Assembly: GCA_029571425.1 (NCBI GenBank)
Contig: JAKPSR010000226.1
Location: forward strand, 1 to 6,910
Direction of reading: 5' to 3'
Origin: Spirochaetota bacterium
GTDB lineage: Bacteria; Spirochaetota; Spirochaetia; Treponematales; Treponemataceae
DNA length: 6,910 bases
In this document: piece by piece, positions 1 through 4,954 of the stretch
How the letters are laid out: each line of letters starts with the position of its first letter
Numbering within the stretch: the first letter of the stretch is position 1
Notes under the pieces: model-generated
Seen by the model: only the letters and a program-made list of their open reading frames with translations
What the model was told of the DNA's origin: nothing
The model's database searches: none
Translations under genes and position numbers: made by a program

Positions 1-674
1 CCGATGTCGCCGAAGTACCCGGCGAGGAAGACGCACGCGAGCCCATAGTATAGCTTGAACCATTCACGCCTGTTAAAGAGAAACTGTAGGAGGAAAAAAC
101 AGCCGACGACGAAAGAGGACACCGCGAAAGCGAAGTAGAGCTGGTTGTTCACGACCTCCTGCGTGCGCATCACGCCGTCGAACGCGCCCGTCGGGCCAAG
201 GCGGGCTTCGCTCACGTTATAATGCGCGCCGTCGTTATATATCTTGACGACGAGCTCGTTCTCTTCGCCCGCCTCCTTCATGACGGATGACGGAAAGGTA
301 AAGAAGATCGGCGCCGTGTTATGGATAAAGACGTCGGGAGGCTCGCGGCCGAACGAGCCGACCTCGATCCCGTTGACGAAAGCACGACAGGGCCCGGGGC
401 TCGCGCCGAAATACAAGGAAAGGAGTCGACCCGAAAGGGCTTCCGGAGTGCTGAAGGTGGTTCGAAACCAGCCGAACCGCCGACCCCCGGACTCCTTCGC
501 GTTCACCGCAAGTGGCCACGCGACTTCTTGCCCCGCCGAAAAATCCGGCGCGACGGCCGCGTTCGTTTCCGAGAAAACGGCGACCCATCCCGAATCGATC
601 GAGATAACGGGGGATGCGGCGCGAGCGATGGAAAAAGACGCTAGGGCAAGACAGGTACACAAGGCTCTTTTCAT
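1..674 (-). CDS. Exported membrane sensor-like protein, N-terminal part (7TMR-DISM-like), cut by window edge
   Basis: Reading the minus strand from the ATG at 674 gives 224 codons without a stop up to position 1, so the gene continues beyond the window. AGAGGA (683-688) lies 8 bases upstream of the ATG and supports this start. Residues 1-19 look like a signal peptide (basic MKR, hydrophobic core, ARA cleavage site before residue 20). Residues about 60-150 resemble a galactose-binding-like jelly roll: GWFRTTF near 68-74, FVNGIEVG at 99-106 and LVVKIYND at 141-148. A membrane helix follows at about 179-200, then basic NRREW and a second helix from about 207 to the edge. This order, an exported sugar-binding-like domain followed by several helices, is that of 7TMR-DISM-type receptors, which usually end in a kinase, GGDEF or SpoIIE phosphatase domain. 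The output domain is not visible here, so signalling is inferred. It could also be a membrane-anchored binding protein. Confidence 0.8.
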   Translation of the reverse strand, partial: MKRALCTCLALASFSIARAASPVISIDSGWVAVFSETNAAVAPDFSAGQEVAWPLAVNAKESGGRRFGWFRTTFSTPEALSGRLLSLYFGASPGPCRAFVNGIEVGSFGREPPDVFIHNTAPIFFTFPSSVMKEAGEENELVVKIYNDGAHYNVSEARLGPTGAFDGVMRTQEVVNNQLYFAFAVSSFVVGCFFLLQFLFNRREWFKLYYGLACVFLAGYFGDI

Positions 675-698
675 GATACGAATCCTCTAATACCATCA

Positions 699-728
699 AT
701 TTTATCTCTATTTTCACCTTTTTCTCAA
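699..728 (-). promoter_or_regulatory. Sigma70-like promoter for the leftward sensor gene
   Basis: On the minus strand, TTGAGA (positions 728-723) and TAAAAT (704-699) are separated by 18 bases. The -10 matches consensus at 5 of 6 positions and the -35 at 4 or more of 6. The predicted start near 692 would leave a short leader carrying the AGAGGA ribosome site. The region is AT-rich against a GC-rich background. Its -35 falls inside the inverted repeat shared with the rightward promoter. Confidence 0.55.
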
Positions 729-750
729 GAAAAAACGAGCGATTTCTTGA
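725..750. repeat. 8-bp perfect inverted repeat between divergent promoters
   Basis: TCAAGAAA (725-732) and TTTCTTGA (743-750) are exact reverse complements with a 10-base spacer, so their centres are 18 bases apart. Each arm contains part of one of the two divergent -35 boxes. This could be an operator read by a dimeric regulator controlling both genes. It could also arise because two divergent -35 elements both contain TTGA. The extra matching bases (AAGAAA/TTTCTT) go beyond what -35 similarity alone requires. Confidence 0.5.
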
Positions 751-775
751 CAACATCACCCTCGCGCTTTATTTT
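747..775 (+). promoter_or_regulatory. Sigma70-like promoter for the DapB-family gene
   Basis: TTGACA (747-752) is a perfect -35 box, followed after exactly 17 bases by TATTTT (770-775), a 4 of 6 match to the -10 consensus in an AT-rich stretch. The predicted start near 782 gives a leader of about 70 bases before the ATG at 852. It is the best rightward promoter ahead of the 852-1628 gene and probably also feeds the hydrolase gene downstream. Confidence 0.65.
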
Positions 776-808
776 TTACCTATCCATTCATCAGCGATGC
801 GCTCCCTC

Positions 809-833
809 ATCACGATAGCGTCTCTATCGCGAT
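809..833 (+). promoter_or_regulatory. Hairpin in the mRNA leader of the DapB-family gene
   Basis: ATCACGATAG (809-818) pairs with CTATCGCGAT (824-833) in 9 of 10 positions, with one A-C mismatch and a 5-base loop. The stem ends 8 bases before the AGGAGG ribosome site (842-847). No T-run follows, so it is not a classical terminator. It is too small to be a known lysine riboswitch. It may affect translation or mRNA stability, or be incidental. Confidence 0.35.
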
Positions 834-851
834 TACAGCCCAGGAGGCACC

Positions 852-1628
852 ATGAACGTCGGATTGTTTGGCTTCGGCCGCACCGGGCGACTCGTCGCCG
901 AAGAAATCATCAAGGACACAGATTGCGTCCTTCAATGGGTCGTCAGGAAATCGACGAAGAACAACCACGAATACGCGAGCGACTTCCTCGGTTACCCCAA
1001 ACACGAGCAGGGAACCTTCTTCTCGATGGACGAGGCGACGGCTCCGGGCTTTTTCGAGCGCCACCCGGTCGACGTGATCATCGACTTCTCGTCGACCCAG
1101 GCGGTCTACGAGTACGGCCACGCGGCCGACTTAGGCATCTCGATCGTCTCCGCCATCTCGCATTACGAGCAACAGGAGATCGATTACCTCAAGGCGCTCT
1201 CGGAAAAAGCCGCCGTCCTCTATTCGGCGAACATAACACTCGGCATCAACTTCCTTCTCGTCGCCTCGCAGATCCTCAAGCAGATCGTGCCGCACGCGGA
1301 CATCGAGGTGATCGAGGAGCATTTCCGCGACAAGCGGGGCGTCTCGGGCTCGGCGCTGAAGATCGCGGAGAAGCTCGGCCTCGACCCGAAGACGCACATC
1401 AACTCGATTCGGGTAGGCGGCATACTCGGGCGCCACGAGGTGATCTTCGGCTTGCCGAACCAGACGATCCGCATCGCGCACGACATCGTGTCGCGGGCCG
1501 CCTTCGGGGTCGGAGCGCTCTTCGCGGCGAGAAGCCTCATCGGCTCGCCTCCCGGTTTCTACACGATGGAGGGTTTAATGCGAAACGCGATCGTCGAGAG
1601 CATCGCCGTCAAGGAGATTCTCTCGTAG
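852..1628 (+). CDS. dapB: DapB-family reductase (4-hydroxy-tetrahydrodipicolinate reductase-like), divergent active site
   Basis: The 258-residue product has the usual DapB length and plan. GLFGFGRTG (4-12) begins a Rossmann nucleotide-binding fold, VDVIIDFS (73-80) is the DapB IDF strand, and NITLGIN (127-133) matches the conserved N-x-S-x-G stretch. The C-terminal domain has EEHFRDK (155-161), SGSAL (165-169), GGILGRHEV (189-197) and GFYTME (235-240). DapB reduces the dipicolinate precursor with NAD(P)H in lysine and diaminopimelate synthesis, in the cytoplasm. H157 and K161 match the catalytic His and Lys, but the second His of the HH pair is Phe, the usual DAPSGTA reads RGVSGSA, and the GTTG loop is SAIS (100-103). 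The substrate may therefore differ. The start follows AGGAGG (842-847) by 4 bases. No other lysine genes are nearby. Family is secure; exact reaction is not. Confidence 0.82.
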   Translation: MNVGLFGFGRTGRLVAEEIIKDTDCVLQWVVRKSTKNNHEYASDFLGYPKHEQGTFFSMDEATAPGFFERHPVDVIIDFSSTQAVYEYGHAADLGISIVSAISHYEQQEIDYLKALSEKAAVLYSANITLGINFLLVASQILKQIVPHADIEVIEEHFRDKRGVSGSALKIAEKLGLDPKTHINSIRVGGILGRHEVIFGLPNQTIRIAHDIVSRAAFGVGALFAARSLIGSPPGFYTMEGLMRNAIVESIAVKEILS

Positions 1629-1633
1629 CGGGC

Positions 1634-1663
1634 TTGACGGGACCGCGCGGGCCGGTGGATGAT
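1634..1663 (+). promoter_or_regulatory. Possible weak promoter ahead of the serine hydrolase
   Basis: TTGACG (1634-1639) begins five bases after the preceding stop codon. GATGAT (1658-1663) lies 18 bases downstream and matches the -10 consensus at 4 of 6 positions. TATAAA at 1666-1671 looks better as a -10 but sits 26 bases away, which is too far. The hydrolase could equally be transcribed from the promoter at 747. Confidence 0.3.
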
Positions 1664-1681
1664 CCTATAAAAGGAGACCAC

Positions 1682-2827
1682 ATGAACCGCACGTCCCTGC
1701 GCGCCGTCGCTTCGATCCTCGCCGCGCTCGCCTTCTCCATCGCACTCATCTCCTGTCAAGGCCGCAATGCGGCTCGTAACGCGCACTTCCTCGTCGACGT
1801 ATCGCAGGCGCCTCGCGCCGACCAGAACGATTCCCTCGTCGACGGCTTTTGGGAATTTGCCCCGCCTCGCGAGGCGGGTGTGTCGCCGCGCGCCCTCGAG
1901 CGTGCTCTCGACGCGGTCGACGCGTCCGGCTTCGAGCTCCACAGCCTGACCGTCGCGCGCGGCAACCGAATTATCCTCGACGCCTACGGGACGATCCGGG
2001 CGTCGGGCCGCCCGGTTACCCCGGACCGAACGCATGCCCTCTATTCGGTGACCAAGAGCTTCGTCTCCGCCCTCGTCTCGATCGCCGTCGCCGACGGGTC
2101 CATGCCCGGCTTCGACTCGCGCGCCATGGAATGGTTCAAGAAAGACGGCATCGCGAATCCCTCGCCCGAGAAGGACCGCATGACGGTGGGCAACGTGCTG
2201 TCGATGCAGAGCGGGCTCGAGTGGAGCGAGGTCGTCGATGACCGCGCCTACCGAGAGCCGCCGAACGCCGCGGTCTCGTTCCTTGGCCGTCCAATCGTCG
2301 CCGCCCCCGGCGGCAAATGGGAATACAGCAGCGGAAACTCGCAGATACTCGCCGAGATACTCCGCCGCGCGACGGGCAAGACCCCGGCGCGCTTCGCCGA
2401 GGAGCGGCTCTTCGGCCCGCTCGGCATCTCGGAATACCAATGGGCCTTTGACCGAAGCGGGACGAATTTCGGCGGATGGGGACTCGCGCTCAGGCCGCGC
2501 GACCTCGCGCGCTTCGGGCTCCTCTACGCGCGCGGCGGCGCGTGGGAAGGGCGGCAAATCATCCCGGCGGGCATTGTCGACGAGACGACGGCGCCGCGCG
2601 TGACCTCGCCGTGGAACGGCTCGGAGCGATACGCCTACCACTGGTGGGTCTCGCCCTTCGGGGCCTTCGTCGCGCGCGGCTACCTTGGCCAGGCGATCTA
2701 CGTTTTCCCCTCGCTCGACCTCGTCGTCGTCGCGACGGGAAACATAGACAACAACCAGGCCGCCCCCTTCCTCGATGCCATCGTCCGCGATTGCATACTA
2801 CCCGGCGTTCGCGCGCAAAAAAAATGA
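1682..2827 (+). CDS. Serine hydrolase lipoprotein, beta-lactamase / class C family
   Basis: A 381-residue protein of the beta-lactamase fold (PF00144-type). Residues 1-25 form a lipoprotein signal ending in the lipobox LISC, so Cys25 is probably lipidated and the enzyme anchored outside the cytoplasm. The catalytic S-x-x-K motif is SVTK at 122-125, preceded by LY. LSMQSGLEW (173-181) is a typical family segment. PGGKWEYSSGNSQ (209-221) supplies the Tyr motif at Y215. RGYLGQ near the C-terminus occupies the KTG/HxG position. Members hydrolyse diverse esters and amides (esterases, 6-aminohexanoate-dimer hydrolase-like enzymes, peptidases), so the substrate cannot be named and beta-lactam resistance should not be assumed. 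AAGGAG (1671-1676) stands 5 bases before this ATG. The reading frame stays open upstream to 797, but that stretch overlaps the DapB-family gene in another frame and is not coding. Confidence 0.88.
   Translation: MNRTSLRAVASILAALAFSIALISCQGRNAARNAHFLVDVSQAPRADQNDSLVDGFWEFAPPREAGVSPRALERALDAVDASGFELHSLTVARGNRIILDAYGTIRASGRPVTPDRTHALYSVTKSFVSALVSIAVADGSMPGFDSRAMEWFKKDGIANPSPEKDRMTVGNVLSMQSGLEWSEVVDDRAYREPPNAAVSFLGRPIVAAPGGKWEYSSGNSQILAEILRRATGKTPARFAEERLFGPLGISEYQWAFDRSGTNFGGWGLALRPRDLARFGLLYARGGAWEGRQIIPAGIVDETTAPRVTSPWNGSERYAYHWWVSPFGAFVARGYLGQAIYVFPSLDLVVVATGNIDNNQAAPFLDAIVRDCILPGVRAQKK
1861..1878. repeat. 18-bp perfect palindrome inside the hydrolase gene
   Basis: CCCGCCTCGCGAGGCGGG is its own reverse complement over all 18 bases. 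It encodes the end of A60 through most of G66, a linker between the lipoprotein signal and the catalytic domain. It could bind a dimeric protein, but GC-rich coding DNA makes chance palindromes more likely. Confidence 0.4.
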
Positions 2828-2833
2828 GCGGCC

Positions 2834-2862
2834 TTGACGGATGGGGATTTGTGCACGACACT
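2834..2862 (+). promoter_or_regulatory. Possible promoter for the DUF4332 gene
   Basis: TTGACG (2834-2839) is followed after 17 bases by GACACT (2857-2862). The -35 is a 5 of 6 match and the -10 only 3 of 6. The 14 bases up to the -35 (AGCGGCCTTGACGG, 2827-2840) match 13 of 14 bases just after the DapB-family stop codon. The 85-base gap leaves room for an independent promoter. Confidence 0.35.
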
Positions 2863-2870
2863 AACCATAT

Positions 2871-2887
2871 ACCCGGCGTAGCCGGGT
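2871..2887. terminator. GC-rich hairpin between hydrolase and DUF4332 genes
   Basis: ACCCGGC (2871-2877) and GCCGGGT (2881-2887) form a perfect 7-bp stem with a 3-base loop GTA. No T-run follows on the plus strand, so this is not a standard intrinsic terminator. It lies 8 bases upstream of the ribosome site of the next gene and may instead mark an mRNA processing end or a leader structure. Confidence 0.35.
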
Positions 2888-2912
2888 CATCACCCAAAAG
2901 AGGTAAATGCAC

Positions 2913-3317
2913 ATGGCGAAGCTCGAAGACATCGAAGGGATTGGGCCGAAATACGCGGCCACGCTCAGAAAGGCCGGAGTCAGATCGACCAACGACCTGC
3001 TAAAAAAGGGAGCGAACCCCGAAGGCCGCAAGACTATCTCGAAGGAATCGGGGATCACGGAGAAGCTCATCCTCGAGTGGGTTAATCATTGCGACCTCTT
3101 TCGGGTCAAGGGGATCGGGCCCGAGTACGCCGACCTCCTCGAGGAGGCGGGCGTCGATACCGTCGTGGAGCTCGGCAAGCGCAAGGCAGACAACCTCGCC
3201 GAGGCCCTTTCCGCGCTGAACGAGAAGAAAAAGCTCGTTCGCGTCGTTCCCGGCTCGGCGAAAGTCGCGACTTGGATCGCGCAGGCGAAGTCCTTGCCCC
3301 GTGCGGTAAAGTACTAA
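2913..3317 (+). CDS. DUF4332-type helix-hairpin-helix protein
   Basis: A 134-residue soluble protein made of two related halves, each starting with a helix-hairpin-helix motif: IEGIGPKYAATLRKAGV at 7-23 and VKGIGPEYADLLEEAGV at 65-81. The G-I-G-P core in both copies is the non-specific nucleic-acid-contact hairpin of HhH domains. This arrangement matches DUF4332, whose function is not established; nucleic-acid binding is inferred from the fold. The ATG at 2913 is preferred because AAAAGAGG (2896-2903) is 9 bases upstream. An in-frame ATG at 2907 has only a 3-base spacing and would add two residues. Tandem TAA stops (3315-3320) end it. It lies 36 bases before the small membrane protein gene and is probably cotranscribed with it up to the terminator at 3791. 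Confidence 0.85.
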   Translation: MAKLEDIEGIGPKYAATLRKAGVRSTNDLLKKGANPEGRKTISKESGITEKLILEWVNHCDLFRVKGIGPEYADLLEEAGVDTVVELGKRKADNLAEALSALNEKKKLVRVVPGSAKVATWIAQAKSLPRAVKY

Positions 3318-3353
3318 TAACCATAACTCGCATTAGTCTCAAAGGAGAAACAC

Positions 3354-3770
3354 ATGCAGAAAGGTATGACTTCGATCGGGAAAATGGTGATGCAGGCCGC
3401 CCTCGCGACGGTTCTGATCGTAACCGGTCTCCTCGTATTCGCGGGCGGGCGCGGCAGCGAGGTGTCTCAGGCAATCAATCAATTGCTCGGAAAGTCAACC
3501 GGGCTTAAGGAGATCGTCCTGTACATACTCGCCGTCGTCGACATCGCGGCGGGCGTCCTCTTGATTCTCGACTTCTTCCACATCGACGCGCTCGACCAAA
3601 TCGACGATCTCGCCCTTCTGGTCGTGATGATCGCCTGGTGCGTGTTTATCCTGATCGTGGACGTATTTCCCCTTTTCCAGGGCAGGTTCCACTTCCTTCC
3701 CTGGCTGGGACAGCTCGCCCAGCACGTATTGGTCCTCTCGACGATGATCGTCGTCAAGGCGAAGATATAG
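3354..3770 (+). CDS. Small four-helix integral membrane protein, unknown function
   Basis: 138 residues, not recognised as any named family. Four hydrophobic stretches are visible at about 11-30, 52-74, 84-106 and 117-135. The loop between the first two (about 31-50) is Gly/Ser/Asn/Gln-rich. An acidic stretch follows helix two, HIDALDQIDD at 76-85. Pro residues occur at 104 and 115, around an aromatic stretch FQGRFHFLPW. No enzyme motif or metal-binding cluster stands out. The start is well supported: AAAGGAG (3341-3347) lies 6 bases upstream. The preceding gene is 36 bases away and a strong terminator begins 20 bases after the stop, so the two genes probably form an operon. A structural, sensory or transport-accessory role is possible but unsupported. 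Confidence 0.85.
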   Translation: MQKGMTSIGKMVMQAALATVLIVTGLLVFAGGRGSEVSQAINQLLGKSTGLKEIVLYILAVVDIAAGVLLILDFFHIDALDQIDDLALLVVMIAWCVFILIVDVFPLFQGRFHFLPWLGQLAQHVLVLSTMIVVKAKI

Positions 3771-3790
3771 CCGTCAGGATCGTCGCGCGA

Positions 3791-3821
3791 AAAAGGCCGG
3801 GGCCATCCCCGGTCTTTTTTT
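3791..3821 (+). terminator. Rho-independent terminator
   Basis: GGCCGGGG (3795-3802) pairs with CCCCGGTC (3807-3814) over 8 positions, including one G-T wobble, with loop CCAT. Flanking A-T pairs extend it and seven Ts follow (3815-3821). It ends the transcript carrying the DUF4332 and four-helix membrane protein genes. Five As on the left side mean the opposite strand could also terminate weakly, though no leftward gene needs it. Confidence 0.93.
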
Positions 3822-3859
3822 GTGCCAAAAGTCACAGACAGCGGGCGAGAATCGAGTTA

Positions 3860-3875
3860 CCTTAAGCGTAAGGAG
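3860..3875 (+). promoter_or_regulatory. Ribosome site of first half-permease, partly within a small hairpin
   Basis: CCTTA (3860-3864) and TAAGG (3869-3873) can pair around the loop AGCG, and the right arm overlaps the Shine-Dalgarno sequence AAGGAG (3870-3875). The ATG follows 5 bases later. A 5-bp stem with three A-T pairs is weak, so the ribosome site is certain but occlusion is only a possibility. I found no convincing promoter in the 59 bases after the terminator. Confidence 0.4.
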
Positions 3876-3880
3876 TTCGC

Positions 3881-4363
3881 ATGGACACTATCGTTCTCTA
3901 CGTTGCAGTGTTGGCGCTTTTCGCGCTATCGCTCGCCAAGGACCGGAAGAAAACCCGCGCCGCGCTCGCGAAGGGGCTCAAGGCATTCGAAGGCATCCTG
4001 CCGCAGCTCCTTACCGTTCTCGCGCTGATAGCCGCCGCGCTCGCCCTCCTCGATCCGGCGACCATCGGCCGTTTCCTCGGAGAGGGGACGGGTTGGATCG
4101 GCGTGGCCGTCGCGGGCGCGATTGGGTCGATTACCCTGATACCCGGTTTCGTCGCCTTTCCCCTCGCGGGCGAGCTCATGCGCAACGGCGCCGGGGTCCC
4201 CCAAGTCGCCGCTTTCGTCTCGACGCTGATGATGGTGGGCGTGGTGACCTTCCCGCTCGAGGCGTCGATCTTCGGGAAGCGGGCCGCGCTCGCGAGGAAC
4301 GGTTTAGCGCTCGCGTTCTCTTTCCTGGCGGCGACCTTCGTCTCCTGGGTGGTATCCCTATGA
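3881..4363 (+). CDS. Two-component permease, first half (A subunit)
   Basis: A 160-residue integral membrane protein with about five helices (near 3-19, 38-58, 72-97, 106-127 and 140-159). A basic cytoplasmic-type segment, KDRKKTRAALAKG, lies at 20-32. The signature region RFLG (64-67), IPGFVAFPLAGELMR (87-101) and the Gly-x-Arg/ALAR stretch (132-139) is that of uncharacterised paired permeases, which resemble the ArsP/UPF0718 permease group (PF03773) or gate-domain (SpmA/SpmB-like) proteins. Which of these fits best cannot be settled by eye. It aligns without gaps to the next gene product. The start follows AAGGAG by 5 bases. Its TGA overlaps the next ATG (ATGA, 4360-4363), which implies translational coupling and a 1:1 complex. 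The substrate is unknown. Confidence 0.85.
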   Translation: MDTIVLYVAVLALFALSLAKDRKKTRAALAKGLKAFEGILPQLLTVLALIAAALALLDPATIGRFLGEGTGWIGVAVAGAIGSITLIPGFVAFPLAGELMRNGAGVPQVAAFVSTLMMVGVVTFPLEASIFGKRAALARNGLALAFSFLAATFVSWVVSL

Positions 4364-4923
4364 GCGCGCGATCGATCCTCCGGCGCTACGCCGTACCCCT
4401 CGCCGCGCTCGCCGCCCTCGTGGCGCTTTCGCTCGCAATCCCGTCCCTCGCGGGGAAGGTCGGGGCCTCGCTGCTCGGTCAGGTTAAGACCATGCTCCTC
4501 GTCGTCCCGCCGATCTTCCTCCTCCTCGGGCTTCTCGACGTGTGGGTTCCGCGCGAGACCTTGATGCGTTTTCTCGGGCCCGGCTCGGGAATACGGGGGC
4601 CGCTGATTTCCTTCGTTCTTGGATCGGCCGCCGCGGGCCCGCTCTACGGGGCCTTTCCCGTCGCCTCGACCCTGATGCGCAAAGGCGCGTCATTCGCCAA
4701 CGTGCTTATCTTCGTCGGCGCGTGGTCGACCACAAAGGTTCCCATGCTCCTATTCGAGGCGCAAGCACTCGGCGCGAGATTCGCCCTCGCCCGACTCGCC
4801 ATCGACCTCGTCGGGATAGCCTTGATCGCGGCCGCGATTCCCGCCCTTCTGCCAAAGGGAGAGATTGAGCGGGTATACCGGCTCGCCGCGGAAGCCCCCG
4901 CCAAACCATCAGCGACTCGATGA
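4360..4923 (+). CDS. Two-component permease, second half (B subunit)
   Basis: A 187-residue membrane protein with about five helices (near 11-30, 43-62, 81-103, 112-131 and 144-163) and a polar tail to residue 187. Residues 70-150 align without gaps to 64-144 of the preceding protein, with 32 identities in 81 columns. Shared elements are RFLG, the Pro before AFP, LMR-x-GA, a conserved Glu (E133, E127 in A) and G-x-R-x-ALAR. Distinct features are GPLYGAFP (93-100) and WSTTKVP (122-128), the latter with a lysine lacking in A. The start is the ATG overlapping the previous stop. No strong ribosome site precedes it, consistent with reinitiation. The frame is open further upstream, but that stretch overlaps subunit A and is a shadow. 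Permease role is from family resemblance; the substrate is unknown. Confidence 0.85.
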   Translation: MSARSILRRYAVPLAALAALVALSLAIPSLAGKVGASLLGQVKTMLLVVPPIFLLLGLLDVWVPRETLMRFLGPGSGIRGPLISFVLGSAAAGPLYGAFPVASTLMRKGASFANVLIFVGAWSTTKVPMLLFEAQALGARFALARLAIDLVGIALIAAAIPALLPKGEIERVYRLAAEAPAKPSATR

Positions 4924-4948
4924 CTATGCGGCGGGTTTATGCTACAAT
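4920..4948 (+). promoter_or_regulatory. Extended -10 promoter predicted to make a leaderless CNNM mRNA
   Basis: TACAAT (4943-4948) is preceded by TGC, giving an extended -10 element. ATGACT (4920-4925) lies 17 bases upstream as a 4 of 6 -35 match and includes the TGA stop of the permease B gene. Standard spacing puts transcription start at 4955, the A of the CNNM ATG. No Shine-Dalgarno sequence precedes that ATG. Confidence 0.65.
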
Positions 4949-4954
4949 CCCGCC
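4930..4954. repeat. 6-bp inverted repeat flanking the CNNM -10 element
   Basis: GGCGGG (4930-4935) and CCCGCC (4949-4954) are exact reverse complements, enclosing the extended -10 box and ending directly against the ATG. It may be an operator. In read-through mRNA from the permease genes it would form a hairpin just before the start codon. A short GC-only repeat could also be chance. Confidence 0.35.

Noticed and set aside
244..690. Rightward open frame over the left end
   Set aside because: It lies opposite the leftward sensor-like gene, which has a signal peptide, helices and a ribosome site. The rightward product is low in hydrophobic order and has no recognisable motif.
319..759. Leftward open frame in another phase, starting upstream of 674
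   Set aside because: It runs through the divergent promoters and is Arg-rich. The correct minus-strand frame is the one with the signal peptide starting at 674.
1666..1671. TATAAA as -10 for the hydrolase
   Set aside because: It is 26 bases from the TTGACG and directly overlaps the ribosome site, so it would leave almost no leader.
797..1681. In-frame upstream extension of the serine hydrolase
   Set aside because: It is an Arg/His-rich shadow of the DapB-family gene. The ATG at 1682 has a ribosome site and begins a lipoprotein signal.
1559..2641. Long antisense frame of 360 codons across the hydrolase
   Set aside because: Long antisense frames are common in GC-rich coding DNA. The product is Arg/Glu/Asp-rich without motifs, while the plus strand carries a complete hydrolase.
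3820..4359. Upstream extension of permease B
   Set aside because: It is a shadow of permease A in another frame. The ATGA overlap at 4360 gives the natural start.
4865..4954. TTG start adding 30 residues to the CNNM protein
   Set aside because: It would overlap the permease B gene and place a polar stretch ahead of the first membrane helix. The ATG at 4955 fits the family N-terminus.
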